From Hirundichthys speculiger (Eukaryota > Chordata > Actinopteri > Beloniformes > Exocoetidae), in assembly GCA_018398805.1 (NCBI GenBank), contig JAGFBZ010000684.1, positions 496,001 to 560,000 of the forward strand: 64,000 nucleotides of DNA. The letters run 5' to 3'. This document shows positions 1 through 13,300 of this stretch, in pieces. The notes under the pieces are model-generated. The model saw only the letters and a program-made list of their open reading frames with translations, did not search any database and was not told the DNA's origin. Numbering within the stretch: the stretch's first letter is position 1; every line of letters starts with the position of its first letter. The position numbers were made by a program, and so were the translations under genes.

Positions 1-2281
1 AAAACAGTTATTGTGCATCCCTAGTGTCTGCACTTCGATTTGCAGGATTCCCTTCCTTATCGTTACATCATCCCATTTTTTTTTCTCTTTCATTGTCTAT
101 AGATAAAAATAGGAATCCCCCCATTGCCCATGCCCAATCCTTTGCCAGTCGGGGACGGCTGAGCATTTCTGATGCGCCATTGAGTTGTTCACACATGATG
201 ACAGAGTGCCGACAGGTGACCGCCAACTGCTCATTGATTTCCCTCCCGGACCAGTCTGCGAGGTCAGCTTTAATGGTCTATCTGGTGGTACTGTCAACAT
301 GATTTACATGCAGGTAGAATACGCCCTCAGCCACCATAACCTCCTCTTCTTCATTTAAAAGCTACAGAGATCTTTACCACCTCCGGTGAGAGAAAGTGGT
401 ATTACAAGGCTTGTCTAGATTAGTCACCAGGGTTTTCAGAGGCTCTTTTGTCATTACAGCATGTTTTATGCATGTGTGTGTTTTTATATATGTATATATG
501 GAATTCTTACATATTGCACCAATAATAATAATAACTTAAAGATGGATGTTGCATATAGACATTCATATTCCAAGAAACGTCTCGTCCAGTGCTTTGGTAC
601 ACAGATAAACAAATTCATTCCTTTTTTCCCCCCTCTTTTTAATGTCATGCAATTTAAGGTGTGATATACCTTCAATCCATGCATAAATTTCAGCAAAAGA
701 TTAACAGGAAGAAAGGCTGGTTGTAACACTTAAACCGTTTTTTTATATCATGCACCAAATATCAAGGAAAGAATAGTTGATTGTGATAAACTGTGCAGCT
801 TATTCAAATGGAGAGACAGGAAGAAGGAGGCAATGAATTCATTGTACAAGGTAGCTCCTGTCTAAGCACCCTCTAGCCTGTTCAAGGTCAAAAAGACAAT
901 TAGTTGATTCCACAGTGAGTCAAAAGTGTACCTGATCAAACACAATAGCCAGGAGCAAACCTAAGAGCATAGATGCGTGTTGAGTATAGTAATTGGATGT
1001 GACAACCCATGCGAACTAAAAAGCAACTCCACTGAAATTGCAATGTAGTCTAAAACAAAGCATCTGGGAGATCCTTTAAGACATCTCGTGCTGGAGTATT
1101 TAATGTCTGATTATTTAGCTGTATCGAGAAAGGGTGCGGATAATTTTAATTTAATTCAACTGTGCACATGCCATAGCCTCAGTTTGTAATTTGGGTTTAA
1201 ATCAAGCTTTATATTTACGCCTGATTTACACAAGCGAATAAACACACTACTATTATTTTAAAAGAAAAAGAAAAATATGCAAAATAAAGGTTCAAGTGAA
1301 CAAAAGGCAGTTTCACCAAAGCCATTTTAGCCCTCTTACAGAGTGAGTGTTTCATGAAGCTAGTACGCAATTTCAGCGCAGGCAGTTGATATGACTCCAG
1401 GCAGTGCATTTAAAATTAATGATCTGTTGCAAGGGTTTCTGGCCTTTCAAATGCATTGTTACTTAGCCCAGGAATGCAATTCACAGCTGCTTTCTAAGCT
1501 TGTCCTCATCAAAAATGCCCACAAAGTCTTGATATCACCAGCGTGGTATCTGGAAACACTGCTCACACGGATCTTGCGATTTGAGTAAAATAAACAAAAG
1601 TATTGTGATGTTCTCAAGCTGTTTGCAGTTCTCAGCTGTACCCTCATTTATTTCACAGTGAACTGAATTACCGTTGTGACAATAAATAAAGGCTGGGAAA
1701 TTGAACATCTGGTAGCTTGTGCTGTGATTAACAACTCACGTCAACAGAGCTGCAGCAGCATTGTCCTTACAAGGCCAAGAGACTCAAATGAAATCAGATT
1801 AATCACTGTTTAATCACACATGTTGTAGGTTTTTTTTGGGCAACTTGGATTATTGACAAAGCATTAAAAGTTAAGATGGAAATAATTAATCAAGCAGGGG
1901 GCCAAGCAGGGAGAAGTTTTTTTTTTTCTATTTTCCCCATTGCTATGTTTGTGTTTTCACTAACAATCATAAGGCTGGTTTTCAACCTGCACAAATTGTC
2001 CCCAAGGAGCGGCTTCATTAGGGCCACTTCAGGAGCTCTGCGCTGCTTCGTGATGGGAAGGGAAAATTGAAAAAGTTTGGTATGCTTGAAGTTTTTTTGC
2101 TTTTAAATATACCGGTTGGGTTTAGGGTAATTCTGTGAATTCCAGCAATCTTTAGAAAAGATATGCCTGAAACATGAAACCTCAAATGACAAAAACGGTT
2201 AAAAATAGGAATTTAAACTGAATTTCGGTCATTCTTAGAAAAACTGTTGCGCAATACATTTGACAAGGATATACTGTACAT
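1..2281. other. Intronic DNA, nothing recognised
   Basis: AT-rich sequence in the intron expected after the Ig1 exons. I compared the short open frames on both strands with the expected Ig2 of PTPRD and found no match. No transposon signature was recognised. Confidence 0.6.
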
Positions 2282-2803
2282 CAGCGGTCCCCAACCCTCG
2301 GGCCGCGGACCAGGTACCAGGCCACACAAGAAAATATTAGCTATTTTATTTATTATGAGTTTGAACAAGCTTTTATTTTGAAAAATCTTTTATTTTGAAA
2401 AATGACCGGATCCGCTCGGTTAAATCTCGGTCACTTTGAACGCCAAAATTTAACCCAGCTAGCAAAATGAGTAAGAAACAGGCGTCTTTGGAAAGTTTCC
2501 TTGTGAAGAGAAAGAAGAACAGCCTACGACTTCCAAGTAAAAGAAAGCTTTTAACAGACAATACCAGGAGTCCTACTTGAAATATGTATTTATTATGATA
2601 AGTGATTCCCATGTACCAAGCCCGCTCTGCGTGAGTTTTTATTTATCTTTTTATTTATTTAATGGGTACAGAGAATGTTTACCGGAGACTTAATGTTATA
2701 CTCATGTTATGTTATTGCCGTAATGTAATGAGGAAGTCCGCAGTTACAAAACCGGTCCAGAGGCTTGTACGGTCCGCAGTTACAAAAAGGTTGGGGACCA
2801 CTG
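2282..2803 (+). mobile_element. hAT transposon relic with 8-bp target duplication
   Basis: The element starts CAGCGGTCCCCAACC and ends with the inverted copy GGTTGGGGACCACTG (one mismatch). It is flanked on both sides by the exact 8-base repeat CTGTACAT (2274-2281 and 2804-2811). Short terminal inverted repeats with an 8-bp duplication define the hAT superfamily. Inside, a frame from 2467 begins MSKKQASLESFLVKRKK and ends at a stop at 2580. In another frame the following bases read YLKYVF then SPLCV, resembling the start of the BED-type zinc finger region of ZBED5/FAM200-like hAT transposases. The rest of the transposase is missing, so this is an internally deleted, frameshifted copy. Confidence 0.85.
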
Positions 2804-5800
2804 CTGTACATTATCACTTCTTTTCTTCTGCCAAAATACCTATCATTGTGGTATTTGCTTGTTTATTTTTGGGGCTGGTAAGAACCCCTGAAGGAAACTG
2901 AAAATCCAAGTTGATACACCATGTGGTGCATGTTTCTAATATAAAGTGGCAGGATAGCCTATACAGCAGAGGAAAGTCATGCCTGAAAGGTGAGATTAAC
3001 ACAAAAATGGAAAGAGTTGTTAAATATTTTCCCCACTACCTTGCTGAGGACTGCAATCTGAAGGACAGACTAAGACAAGGGCAGTTTCTGCTTTACAGAC
3101 CCATACTGTATATTCAACAATGGATCTACACACTAAATGAGATGGAAGGGAAAGAAATGCTGAAGTCACCTTCTAAAGAAGTGCTGAGCACTGGTGCTTG
3201 ATATAAAAAGACTCCCAATGACAATTTGCACACATTAGCCACTGCCAGGCTATCAGGCCATATGAGCGCTCGGTGCCAAGTGTTGGATGAGTATAAAAAG
3301 GACATTGGCTTAAAAAGTACTTCAGTGAGCAGATTTTTCTAGAAGACATAAGGCCATTGGACATAAACTCACCCCATTAGCAGATTATATCTATTGATCA
3401 CTCACACAAAATATGAGCATAAGTGAAATCACATTTTCCCTGTATGACAACAGTGGCCACTGCAGTTTCCAAAATGTCACTCGGGCGCAGCAATAAATTC
3501 TGCTGTCGCGATGCACTCGTCTTTAATTTGCACATAAACTACTGCATAAACGACCTGCTGCGGATGGTGAACGCTATTCCCCTTTCAAACAATTAATGGA
3601 TATTAATGGAGTCCTAAGTGAAAACCTTCATCTGTTTTTGCTGTTTACACGCTTGCGTACACAACGGCAGTCGCGTAAATGTGAGCTGGCGTTGATGTTT
3701 ATAGGGTATTACGAGTTACATGCGGGCGGTGGAAATTCAGCGCAGACGGGGAGGCAAGATATTTGACTTGAGCTTAATGAAGATCATATGCTGACAGCTG
3801 TGGGACGTCGGGTCCAGACACCAACATAGAAAGCCGTTTTATTTCTCCTGCTCCAAACTTTTACTGGGTCACCGGAGCCATACGCACGCCTCCTTCTCTC
3901 ACATTCCTTCGGTTTGAGAGAGTTCATGTTGCCAAATATTGATGTTCTGCTAATGTACTTAAGCTTGTACCTTTCAGGAGAGCAGGCCGGATTTCTTTTA
4001 CATTTCTTTTCCTGCTCGGAATATTGATATTTACACGACGGACAGTTGAGATGTTCAAACTGTGGCTAAAGATAAATAAAGACATTCTTTGTCAGGAAGC
4101 AGCACAAACCAATATCGTGACTGCTTTTTTTTGTGACACTGGAAAACACATTGGGTTCCAAAAATAACTCAATAACCCAAAAGGACTTTTAGAAGAAAAT
4201 AAGCCTTTGTTGTAACAAAGGCTTGGTTTCCAAGCGAAACCACGAAAACATAAACCTTTATGGCCACATTCTGGCGTCGGTTCTGTGGTTGCTGCACAAG
4301 GATTGGATTTGGTCCGACCTTTTTCTCACCAAGCGGAACAAAACTTTTCACCCCGCGGTTGAGGTTATTCTCCAGGAAAATCCCCGCAGGCCATAATAAG
4401 ATATATTTGTTGGACCTATTTGAGTGGATACGATTTCCACAAAGAGGCTGTCACAGGTCACTTGCTGTGGCATGAGGGATAAAAATACGTGTCAATACGT
4501 ATCATTGTTTAGGTATCCCGCCTCAGTCAAAGATGCTGGAGGTGGCGGAGTTCGGGGCAGATGTCAAGTATGACTCTCAGACGTTTCCCACAGCTTTTTT
4601 TTTTCCCTTTTTCTTTATTTTTGCCCAGTTTGAAATCAGTTCGACTCTCCCCATCACCTAAGACAACCACCAGGAAAAATAAGAAGAAAAAAAAAAGAGA
4701 AAGAAAAGAGCCACAAAACATTACCCTTGAAGTATGATAGCAGTGCTTATTTTTCTCAGCAGACTGAACCAAATTCATTTTCCCACCACACCATATAATT
4801 TGAAGTTGAGGGATACTGATTAAAATTCTTTCCACAATCAGAAATCTAAAAAGATATATATATTTTTTTAAATGAGAAAAAAGATCTAAGACTGCTCGTT
4901 ATGTTAGTTATACTCCTACTGAACACCAGCATTCATACTTTGTGAATGAGTTAGCTTATTTTTTACTGATTCAGGACTGGTTAATGGTCATCAGGAAAGA
5001 AATGAATAAAATCTTTAAAGGCCTCTAATTTTACATGGAAAAAAGACTAGATGACTTTTTCAGTTGGTGTGTCTTTTGTGATGGTTTTTATTTTTTCTTT
5101 CAGACCATTTGAACTTTGTAACACAAACCTTTCATCGTTTTTTCCCCTCTAAATAATCTTGTTGATTCAGAGCACATGAACAAACAAAGTGTCCATTATA
5201 AATGTGTTTACAGTTCTCTCTACTTTCCTATTTTCTTTGAGGACCTTAATGCATCAGTTCAAAGACCTGCATCCTCTTCAATAAAAAGTTCTGTTCAGCT
5301 TCTTTCCCACTGACATATTCAATTATTATTATATTTTTCCTTTGGCATGGGAAAGGGAACGGTTAATTATGCTTTTGCTTTCACACAAACAAAATTACTC
5401 ACCCAAACGTAAGAGCTCTTGATTAACAAAGGAAGGCAGCAATTTCATTTTGTGCCAATTCGATGACGACATCTGTTCTATTTTTCTTCTTCCCCTCACT
5501 AATGTGTCATTACATTGTGTCAGCATTATCATTGATTTCCCTGCTCTGTTTTACAAAGTGCACTTTATGCCGCCGTCAAAAGAGGACTTTTACAGTTTAA
5601 CACATATTGATGGACATCTTGTCCTCTGGCTGCATCGGCGACCTGCAGCTGAATGGAAAAGACTAGAAGTCTAACTCGCCACAGAATTGCTTTACTGGAC
5701 ACTCCATCTGTCATTTTGGGTGTAAACCTTTGCAGGGGAGATTATTTGATACATTTACTTTTAATAATTGCTTCATGGTATTCTAATTCTGTTTTTTTTT

Positions 5801-8800
5801 TTTGCGGTGAATGCAATTTCAGTGTTATGTCAGTGTCTCATGTTGTACCGAGCTTTGACACAATGCTGGTAAGGTATAAATCTTTGAAGCAACACTTTTG
5901 AAGCAGCACGGAGGAGCTTTTGTCATTTGTGGCCCTAAAGACAAGGAGGTTCAGTCATTTTTACAACGCCGTCCGAGGGTTGCTCTGCTGCAGTCTCTTG
6001 CCTCCATCACTAATCAAGTCTCTCCGTTGCCCCTGGCGTGATTTCCACTGCAGTTCTATGAGCTGGCGTCATTGTTGTTGATGTGTGACGGAGCCATAAA
6101 GCGATACGCATTTGTCACAGAAGACCAAAGTTTGTCTGGTTTTTACCAACACTGGAGTGACTGGAGGACACGAGAGCTGGACGACGCCTCCTAAAAGTAA
6201 TCAAATGTTCCTTCAAATGAAGCTGAAACTGATGTTTCAACACAGAAAAATAAAATAATAAACTCCTGACTGTTGCTTTATATTAAGAATTGTAAATCAG
6301 CAGATCCGTTCACTCTTTAATACCATGACTGGTATCGACAGCCACCTATACACTTTCAAATTCTCATATCCAGAGTTGGAAAACATAAGCAGTCTTGAGT
6401 GTTACTTAATTCACATCATCAAATACTGTGAAGAATCTGCCACTGGTGTAGTACTGGCATGACACGGCAAACATGCCTGGACAGTTTCACCAGTAAATTA
6501 CTGTCCCAGCACACGCCTTGGGTCGAATAGTTGGAATAGTCAAGATGTAAGTGATAGTGACGACCCTTGACATGAACGTCATAAACTAGGAACTCACGAG
6601 TGGCAGGTTCAGCCACTGATTTAGAAGTCAACTATTCAGACAAGTATGCAGAGCATAAACACACGGCTGAGAAAAAAATCGAAGAGAGGAGAAAGTGTTT
6701 TTCCTTAATGCCCTCAGAGGATCCAAAGCCTGTATTTATCTCATTGATGCATCCCAGTGCTTGCTGGCACATATTTTGTCCGGTCTAAATAAGATTAAAG
6801 TTTACCCTAGACACTCCTCTGAGCCAGATTTCTTTTTTTTTTTTTCCCCTTTTCAAAATAAACCTCCTGGCACTTGCACCTGAGCATATATTAAGTAATC
6901 CTGTAATGGAGAACAAAATGCTCAGTCCTCCTTTCTGGTGTGTGATGGAAAACGAATTTTGAAATTCACCCTCCTGCATTGTTTTTACGAGATCAAGACT
7001 GCTGAACTCTGATTCAACCTTAAAATGTGATATGTATTTGGACTGATGTGAACTTTGGGCATGGTGTAAGGGGAACTCAAACGGGCCCGTCCTAATTACG
7101 TCTGAGGCCACTGTTCAAAAAGTATTACATGAGCTAATTTCAGGAAAATTTGAAGTGGTAAAGCATAACCGCTCCGCAGCGTAGCTTCACAAATATGTCT
7201 GGCAGGTCAAAACTGATCCTCCTCACGTTCATGTTTGCAATAATAGCTCACGATCCTCAGCTCCGCTGAAGGTGATTATGTGTTTCAGTGCTAATTATCA
7301 AATCAATGCAGCTGATGACGAAAAACAGCACTTCAGACAGCGATTACTTAGATTTTGATGTAGAGCTGCATATAGAGGAGGTGCAACACCAAAAACCTTC
7401 GTTTCTAGTGGAAAAACAATTACCACGACCACACAGGGGGCTTTCAGGAATCCAAACACATGAACTGCATTTTGGCAAAAGTGCAGCACAAGTCTGTATT
7501 TTGCTGCAGTAAATAGAGTATTATGAGAGAATCAGCAGTAAAAGCTTAGTTGGGCTGAGGAAAATATGCTCCAGTTTAGCTTATTAGTGGGTTCTACAGG
7601 TGCAGAGCACAGTAATGAATATTACTGGGAATGTGAATGTGCCACTGTTGGCTCAAACTGCTAATTTCAATTTATTGTAATAACATTTTTACAGGGACAT
7701 TCGTAGTCTGACACAAAGTGGCATTTAATCTTCCTGGCTTGGTACCTCTAAAAGGTTGTTCAGTAATTTGCAGAACAAATACAGTCTCTTTGAGAAAGCG
7801 GCTAAAAACCCGGAGGGAAGACAGAGAGGGACCATTGAATATCCACTAAAATTTTATTTGACCATGTTGCCTTAGGAAGTGAGGGGGGAATAAGGTGTGA
7901 AATACTATCCAGAGTGTTCTTTGAAACTCAAGTGATGATAAATGTTCTAACGAAATATAGGAGGAGAAAGGTGAAGGCACAGAAAGCTCTCTGAAGCCAA
8001 AGGTTCATAGCAGTCTGTCGAGGTGAAAAATAGCATCTTCTCCCCCTTTGCCCCGCACTGATTGTTTCTTCCATAAATCCCCTTTGAGATTGTGTAATTA
8101 ATTGAATGCTGCTTATTTGTCATTAAAAATCCCTCACCTAATGCCTAACATTATGAGCGAACCGTTGTCGAATCAATCTTATTAATCATGAGGCTCCTTT
8201 TTCCTCCAGAAAAACCTTCACAGATGAACAATCAGAGCTTCACACATTCTAAATGACACTGGAAATTTTGTTGTAAAAGTATCTTATTCAACATACTCGG
8301 GGCCGAGTGAAACAATGTCATTTGGATTGGTGCTAACACTTTTTTACTATTTATATTCCAGTATGATGGGCAGACTTATATAAGCACTACCCTGTGTTTC
8401 TATAAAGTGAGCAGCCAGGTTTTTGCATCCTCAGGATGCTTTTTGAGTTCCTGTTCTTCAAGAATGTATCGTAAAATCTTCCACTTATTTACAGTGTGCT
8501 CTTTAGAGAAGTATTACTGGGAGTTTAGTTGGGATTTGGGCTGACTTTTATTAAAACTTTTTTTTTTTTTTTTTGAAAAAAAAAAAAAAAAAAACTTAAA
8601 ATGACCCAGAGTTTCCACAAGCTCGCTGTATTCTCCGGTAGATGTGTTTTATTGCCATCGCTGCCGGGGCAGATTGGATCAGCCAAGCGGAGGGCATGCA
8701 ACAGAGATGTACGCCACTTCTGGCAAGGCGCCCCAACTCTCCGTTGGCCCCATGTCATTCATAAACATGACGGATTAGCTGTGATATTCTTCCATTTACA

Positions 8801-9573
8801 ACGTAAGTGGAGAGAGTGGGAGGAAGAGAATGAAAGCAGAGCGGGAGAGTTGGTGTCAGATGCCCCTTAGGGGTGGTGCTAAAATGGATGGGTAAGGAGG
8901 GAGATGAAAAGGAAAGATGAAGCAGGAAGGGCGGAGAGGGGGCCTTTCTCTACAGGCCTGGCTGGGCAAGCACCAAGGCAGGCAGGAAGCCAGGCACAAA
9001 GCTCCATTTATGCTGAGATGCCTCCCCCCCACCCGCTCTCTTCTTGCTTTACAGACTACGCAGCAACTCAACCAGATGTACTGTTCTGAGTAAATATCGC
9101 CCAGGGCAAAGGTAGAGTTGTTTTTAAGACCTCCTATAATCATGTCTCTCTTTTTCTGTTACTTCGTCTTATCTTTGCCTTACTTTACTGTTTTTCCATC
9201 AAATTCATCCAAGATTTTAAAGTTGCTCTGTGTTAACAACTCCTGCCCGTCTCCACCCCCCACTTTCCCTTCTGACTCCCTCCCTCTCCCACTTTGCATA
9301 TTCCATTTTCTGGTCGTTACCTTGAGCAATGATTCCATTTACTTCATAAAATAGAGCCCCATTTATTTTGTTTGGTAAGGGAAAAAAAAAACCCCTCTGC
9401 TCTTGTCATCTTATTCGCCATCAGCATTTTTGTTATTAGTATTATTCAACAAAGTGGGCGAACACTATTTGACATTGCTCTCAGCTATTTGCTTAGCACA
9501 AGGCTAAAATGGATGTTGCTATCTCTCAACTCCAAAAATGCACCTTAACACTCCTTATCTTTTTCCTCAACAG
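2804..9573. other. Intronic DNA without recognised genes
   Basis: AT-rich, with homopolymer runs (for example T then A runs at about 8558-8594 that could pair as a hairpin) and a purine-rich stretch at about 8810-8960. No Ig2 exon or other coding exon was recognised. Confidence 0.55.
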
Positions 9574-10345
9574 TCCATCCATTAACTTTTGCTTATCCGT
9601 GTTCAGGTTGCAGGGACAGCAGGCTCAGCAAAGAGGCCCAAACCTTCCTTTTCTCACCCACCTCCTCCACGGTGATGCCAAGGAGTTTCCCAAACCAGCT
9701 GAGAGAACATGCCTTAACATGCCTGAAATCCCCCCGCCCTTCAGGAAGGAGTCCAGGAGGCATCCTAACCGGATGCCCGGACCACCACAGCTGGCTCCTC
9801 TTGATGTGGAGTAGCAGTGACTGTATTTCTTCGTTCTCTCCATAATGACTAATATTTCCATCCATTTCTGAAGGAGAGAGTCCCGCCACCCTACACAGGA
9901 AACTCATTTCAGCCGCTTGTATCCGTGATCTCATTCTTTTGGTAATTACTCACAGTTCATGACCATAGGTGAGGGCTGGAACGTAAATCCACCAGTAAAC
10001 TGAAACCCTCGCCTTTGGCTCAGCTCTCTCGTCACCACAACACACCGTCGCAGTCCGCATTACTGCAGATGACGCCCCGTTCCACTTATCGATCTCCTAT
10101 TATATGAACTGCTCAGCTGAAGATCATGGCTCGATGAAGTCAACGGGACCACATCATCTGCAAAAAGCAGAGATGTGATCCCGAGGTCACAAAATCGGAC
10201 CCCCTCCGCTTCTTCGCTGCACCTGGAAATTCTGTCCAGAAAAGTTACGAACAGAATCAGTGACAAAGGGCAGCCCTGACGAAGTCTCCCTCTCAGTGGA
10301 ACATAAACTGACTTAACACCGATAAAACTGAGCACTGCCATCTCC
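9574..10345 (-). mobile_element. Degenerate non-LTR retrotransposon, Rex3/RTE-like
   Basis: On the minus strand, 10341-10060 encodes a reverse transcriptase fragment with LRQGCPLSLILFV (palm) and the catalytic box LLFADDVV at about 10170-10147. Further on, 9934-9593 encodes the C-terminal region seen in fish LINEs (RSRIQAAEMSFL, LLLHIKRSQLWWSGHPVRMP, VWASLLSLL). The 3' end shows the CATC/GATG-type tail (TCCATCCATT at 9574), which suggests Rex3. Stops, frame changes and an internal deletion between the two parts show it is dead. It is a 5'-truncated copy in the same orientation as ptprd. Confidence 0.85.
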
Positions 10346-13300
10346 TCATCTCCTTAGAGACACCTCTATTCTCACCAGCTTTCCTGTCACTTTGATGCAT
10401 ATGCTGCCAGACATCTGCTCTGTTTTCATGTTTAAAGCTTACTCATTGTATATTTATCCTTTCAACACCCACTTGGGACGACTAGATGATGTTCGGTATT
10501 TCAAAGTTTAATAAAGTTTATGTTCCTGTGTCAAGATTTATTATGATATGAAATGTAATTATTTATGTTATTCCTTTTTTTCCCTTCCTCTGAACAGGGT
10601 TATGAAGACTGAGACCAGAAGCTGGAGACGACAGGAGCTCAGTGGGAGCAACGAAGCGAGTCTTCTTAGCCAGACAGGGAAAAAGAGGCCAAAACTGTTG
10701 AGATACTCAGTTGCTTCAGCGGCCTTCATGAATGATACATTCAGAAACTGGTGGGTTGGTTTTGTCCAACAGGCTTTTCTTATATCTTGATGTGGATTGT
10801 CACTTGGTATATAATTTATATATTCATATAAATGTCAATATCATCAAACTGCTTGAAAGGTAAAAGTAAACTCTATGAGAGTGTTTACTGTCTCTTGTGG
10901 TGTGTATTACTTTAGAGCAGAATGCCATCTCATCTGCTGTAACGATGCTTCCACATTATCCTCAGAACTTTAATCACTTTAAGAACTTTGTGCATGATGG
11001 TGCCAGATATCTTTATTCATGGCTAGAGGATAAGCCACTGGAACATGGTATCAACAGACTCGAGACGAATAGTCTCTGAGATGTGTGGTATAAATGTCTG
11101 AGAGAGCTGACTTCATACAAGTTGACGTCTTTCTGAGAAAAGAACAACCTAGCACTAGCCATTTCAATAATTTATATAGCTAAAAGCCTGCTACAGTATA
11201 AGGGAGTATAGAGCTTATTCATGCTTGCCAACATCCTTTAGAGAGAAACTTCTGGCTCGCAAAGAGCTCTAATGGAAAATGGGGTTATGTCAGGATTTTG
11301 AACTTGGGTAAACAAGCATTCTTTTACAAAAGTGACTGTGGAAGATGATGAGTGTCACAGAAGGCTGCGGCTGATAATGTTTTAGTATTGAATCAGCTAT
11401 ATTAGCATGTGTTTTTCTCCGAGCTGGCTTTAAAGCTGATGAAATACAGAATCAGAATATGCAAAGTTGTGTCCTCCTTTCCCTTGAATAAGTCGCAGCA
11501 CTGCCACACTGATTATAATGTCTTATAGACAACTAAACACGCCCTTCTTGATACATCACTTTCTTCCAAAGTTGTCTTGGTTCTAATTAGCAAGCACCCT
11601 TACATGGATTACGAAGTTGCTCAAGATCATTAGATGCATTAAGGATGACCCTGCAGTATCCAGTTAATCTTGTAGAAAATTACTTTTGAGCACAGTTAAG
11701 ATCAAAGCAGCTAACATTAGCACCCCTTGACTACCTGGCTCAGACTCACACACATTACTCTTTTTGTGACCTTGTGTTTCCTCTAGTCTAGTCTTTTTAT
11801 TTAAAACCCCAATATTTGAACACATGTTTAACAGAACTCTTTACTGCAAGAAAGTTGTGAATGTTATCATGCTAACATGAAGAGCTAAGACAGTGAGCGC
11901 CTGTGGTAAATATTAAAGCTGAGTCATGCTGGCATTGCTAACATTAGCATTAGACTATATTTTATGTACTTACATCACTTCTTCTTTAAACAATCATATT
12001 CACTGCATATACTGTACATACATGTCCTAAACAGGGTGAGATCTCTGAGTTCTCAAGAAGTGTCTTACCTTTGCTCTACCTTCATCTGTATTATACTTTA
12101 AATTAACAAGAGGTGATCCAGTATTTGTACGCTAAAATCATGCATTATCTTATTATGCTCACGAGTAATGAGGAGGACAGTGGGATTTATGGGCAGCAAA
12201 AATGAGAAAACGCATACCTCATTTATCAGAATCAATAATTATTAATTTCGGATGTTGTGTTTACATTTATTAACACTAGCACAGAGCCGACTTATGCAGA
12301 GTTCTCGATCATGGTCGGAGCGCACTAAAAATGCCTGATGTTCCTCACAGATGTTTTCTCACACACTTCATGGATTGTAAAGTCTAACATTCATCTTACT
12401 GGTGGTAGTTTTTTTTGTTTTGTTTTGTTTACCATGTAGATACTGATTGGCTGTCTAGAATAACCATGCAGGTGGTTATAAAGGCATTATGAGGCTCATT
12501 TAATTTTTTAAAGAAAAAAAATCAATTTCTGTGAGGACAGTCAGCTCCATCTTTTTAATTAGAATAATGAATAACTTGTCATTATGTGCTCCATTTTCGT
12601 GACATATGAGAGAGCGAAGTTGAGACGAGAGAAGAGTAGCATCAAGACAGTATTGGCCAAAACCAAAGTAATAACTCTACCGGCAGATATTTTATGAAAC
12701 GTCTAACGGACGTGATGATAACAGACTATTTTTCTATGCGGGTGTTTTCACTCAGTCATGCTGAGATTAAAAGAAAGATAAAAAGGGAATCCTAGTGAAA
12801 TATGATGTAAAAAGTGTTGTTTACAAGCAAGACCCACTAAAATGTTGGAAGCTCCTGAAACATGAGTGCTAAGTTCCCAGGGAAAACTAGAGGAGTGCTT
12901 GATGCAGGATGCATTTGCATCAGCTGAGTAAAATATGTTCAAAGAAGTTTCAAACTCCTGCTATAGTGGAAAAGATTTTTTTTTTTTTTCCCCTTAGGTG
13001 AGAAATGCTTTCTTCTGACAAAATTGAGTGTTCCATGTGGAAGCTCAGGTCTTACCATTTATAGAGGTCTCACCAGTACTGTATGGTAACCGCTGGCTAC
13101 CTCCTCTCCTTTTTTGCAAACCACTGATCATGAACGCAGTAATTTAACAATGGTGAGCTGCTTTTTCCCGTGTGTTACTTTTGCTCCAAGAGACATCTGA
13201 CACAGCATTTATCTTCTTCAGAAATCTGAACATGCCGACCAGTTTTTCTTCATCTTGAATTCTGCAATTTCACTTTGCTGAAATGTTATGTTCAGTAACT

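Noticed and set aside
10548..10790. Plus-strand frame after a pyrimidine run ending in AACAG
   Set aside because: It could look like an exon, but the translation is not recognised and no partner exon is seen. It lies antisense in an intron.
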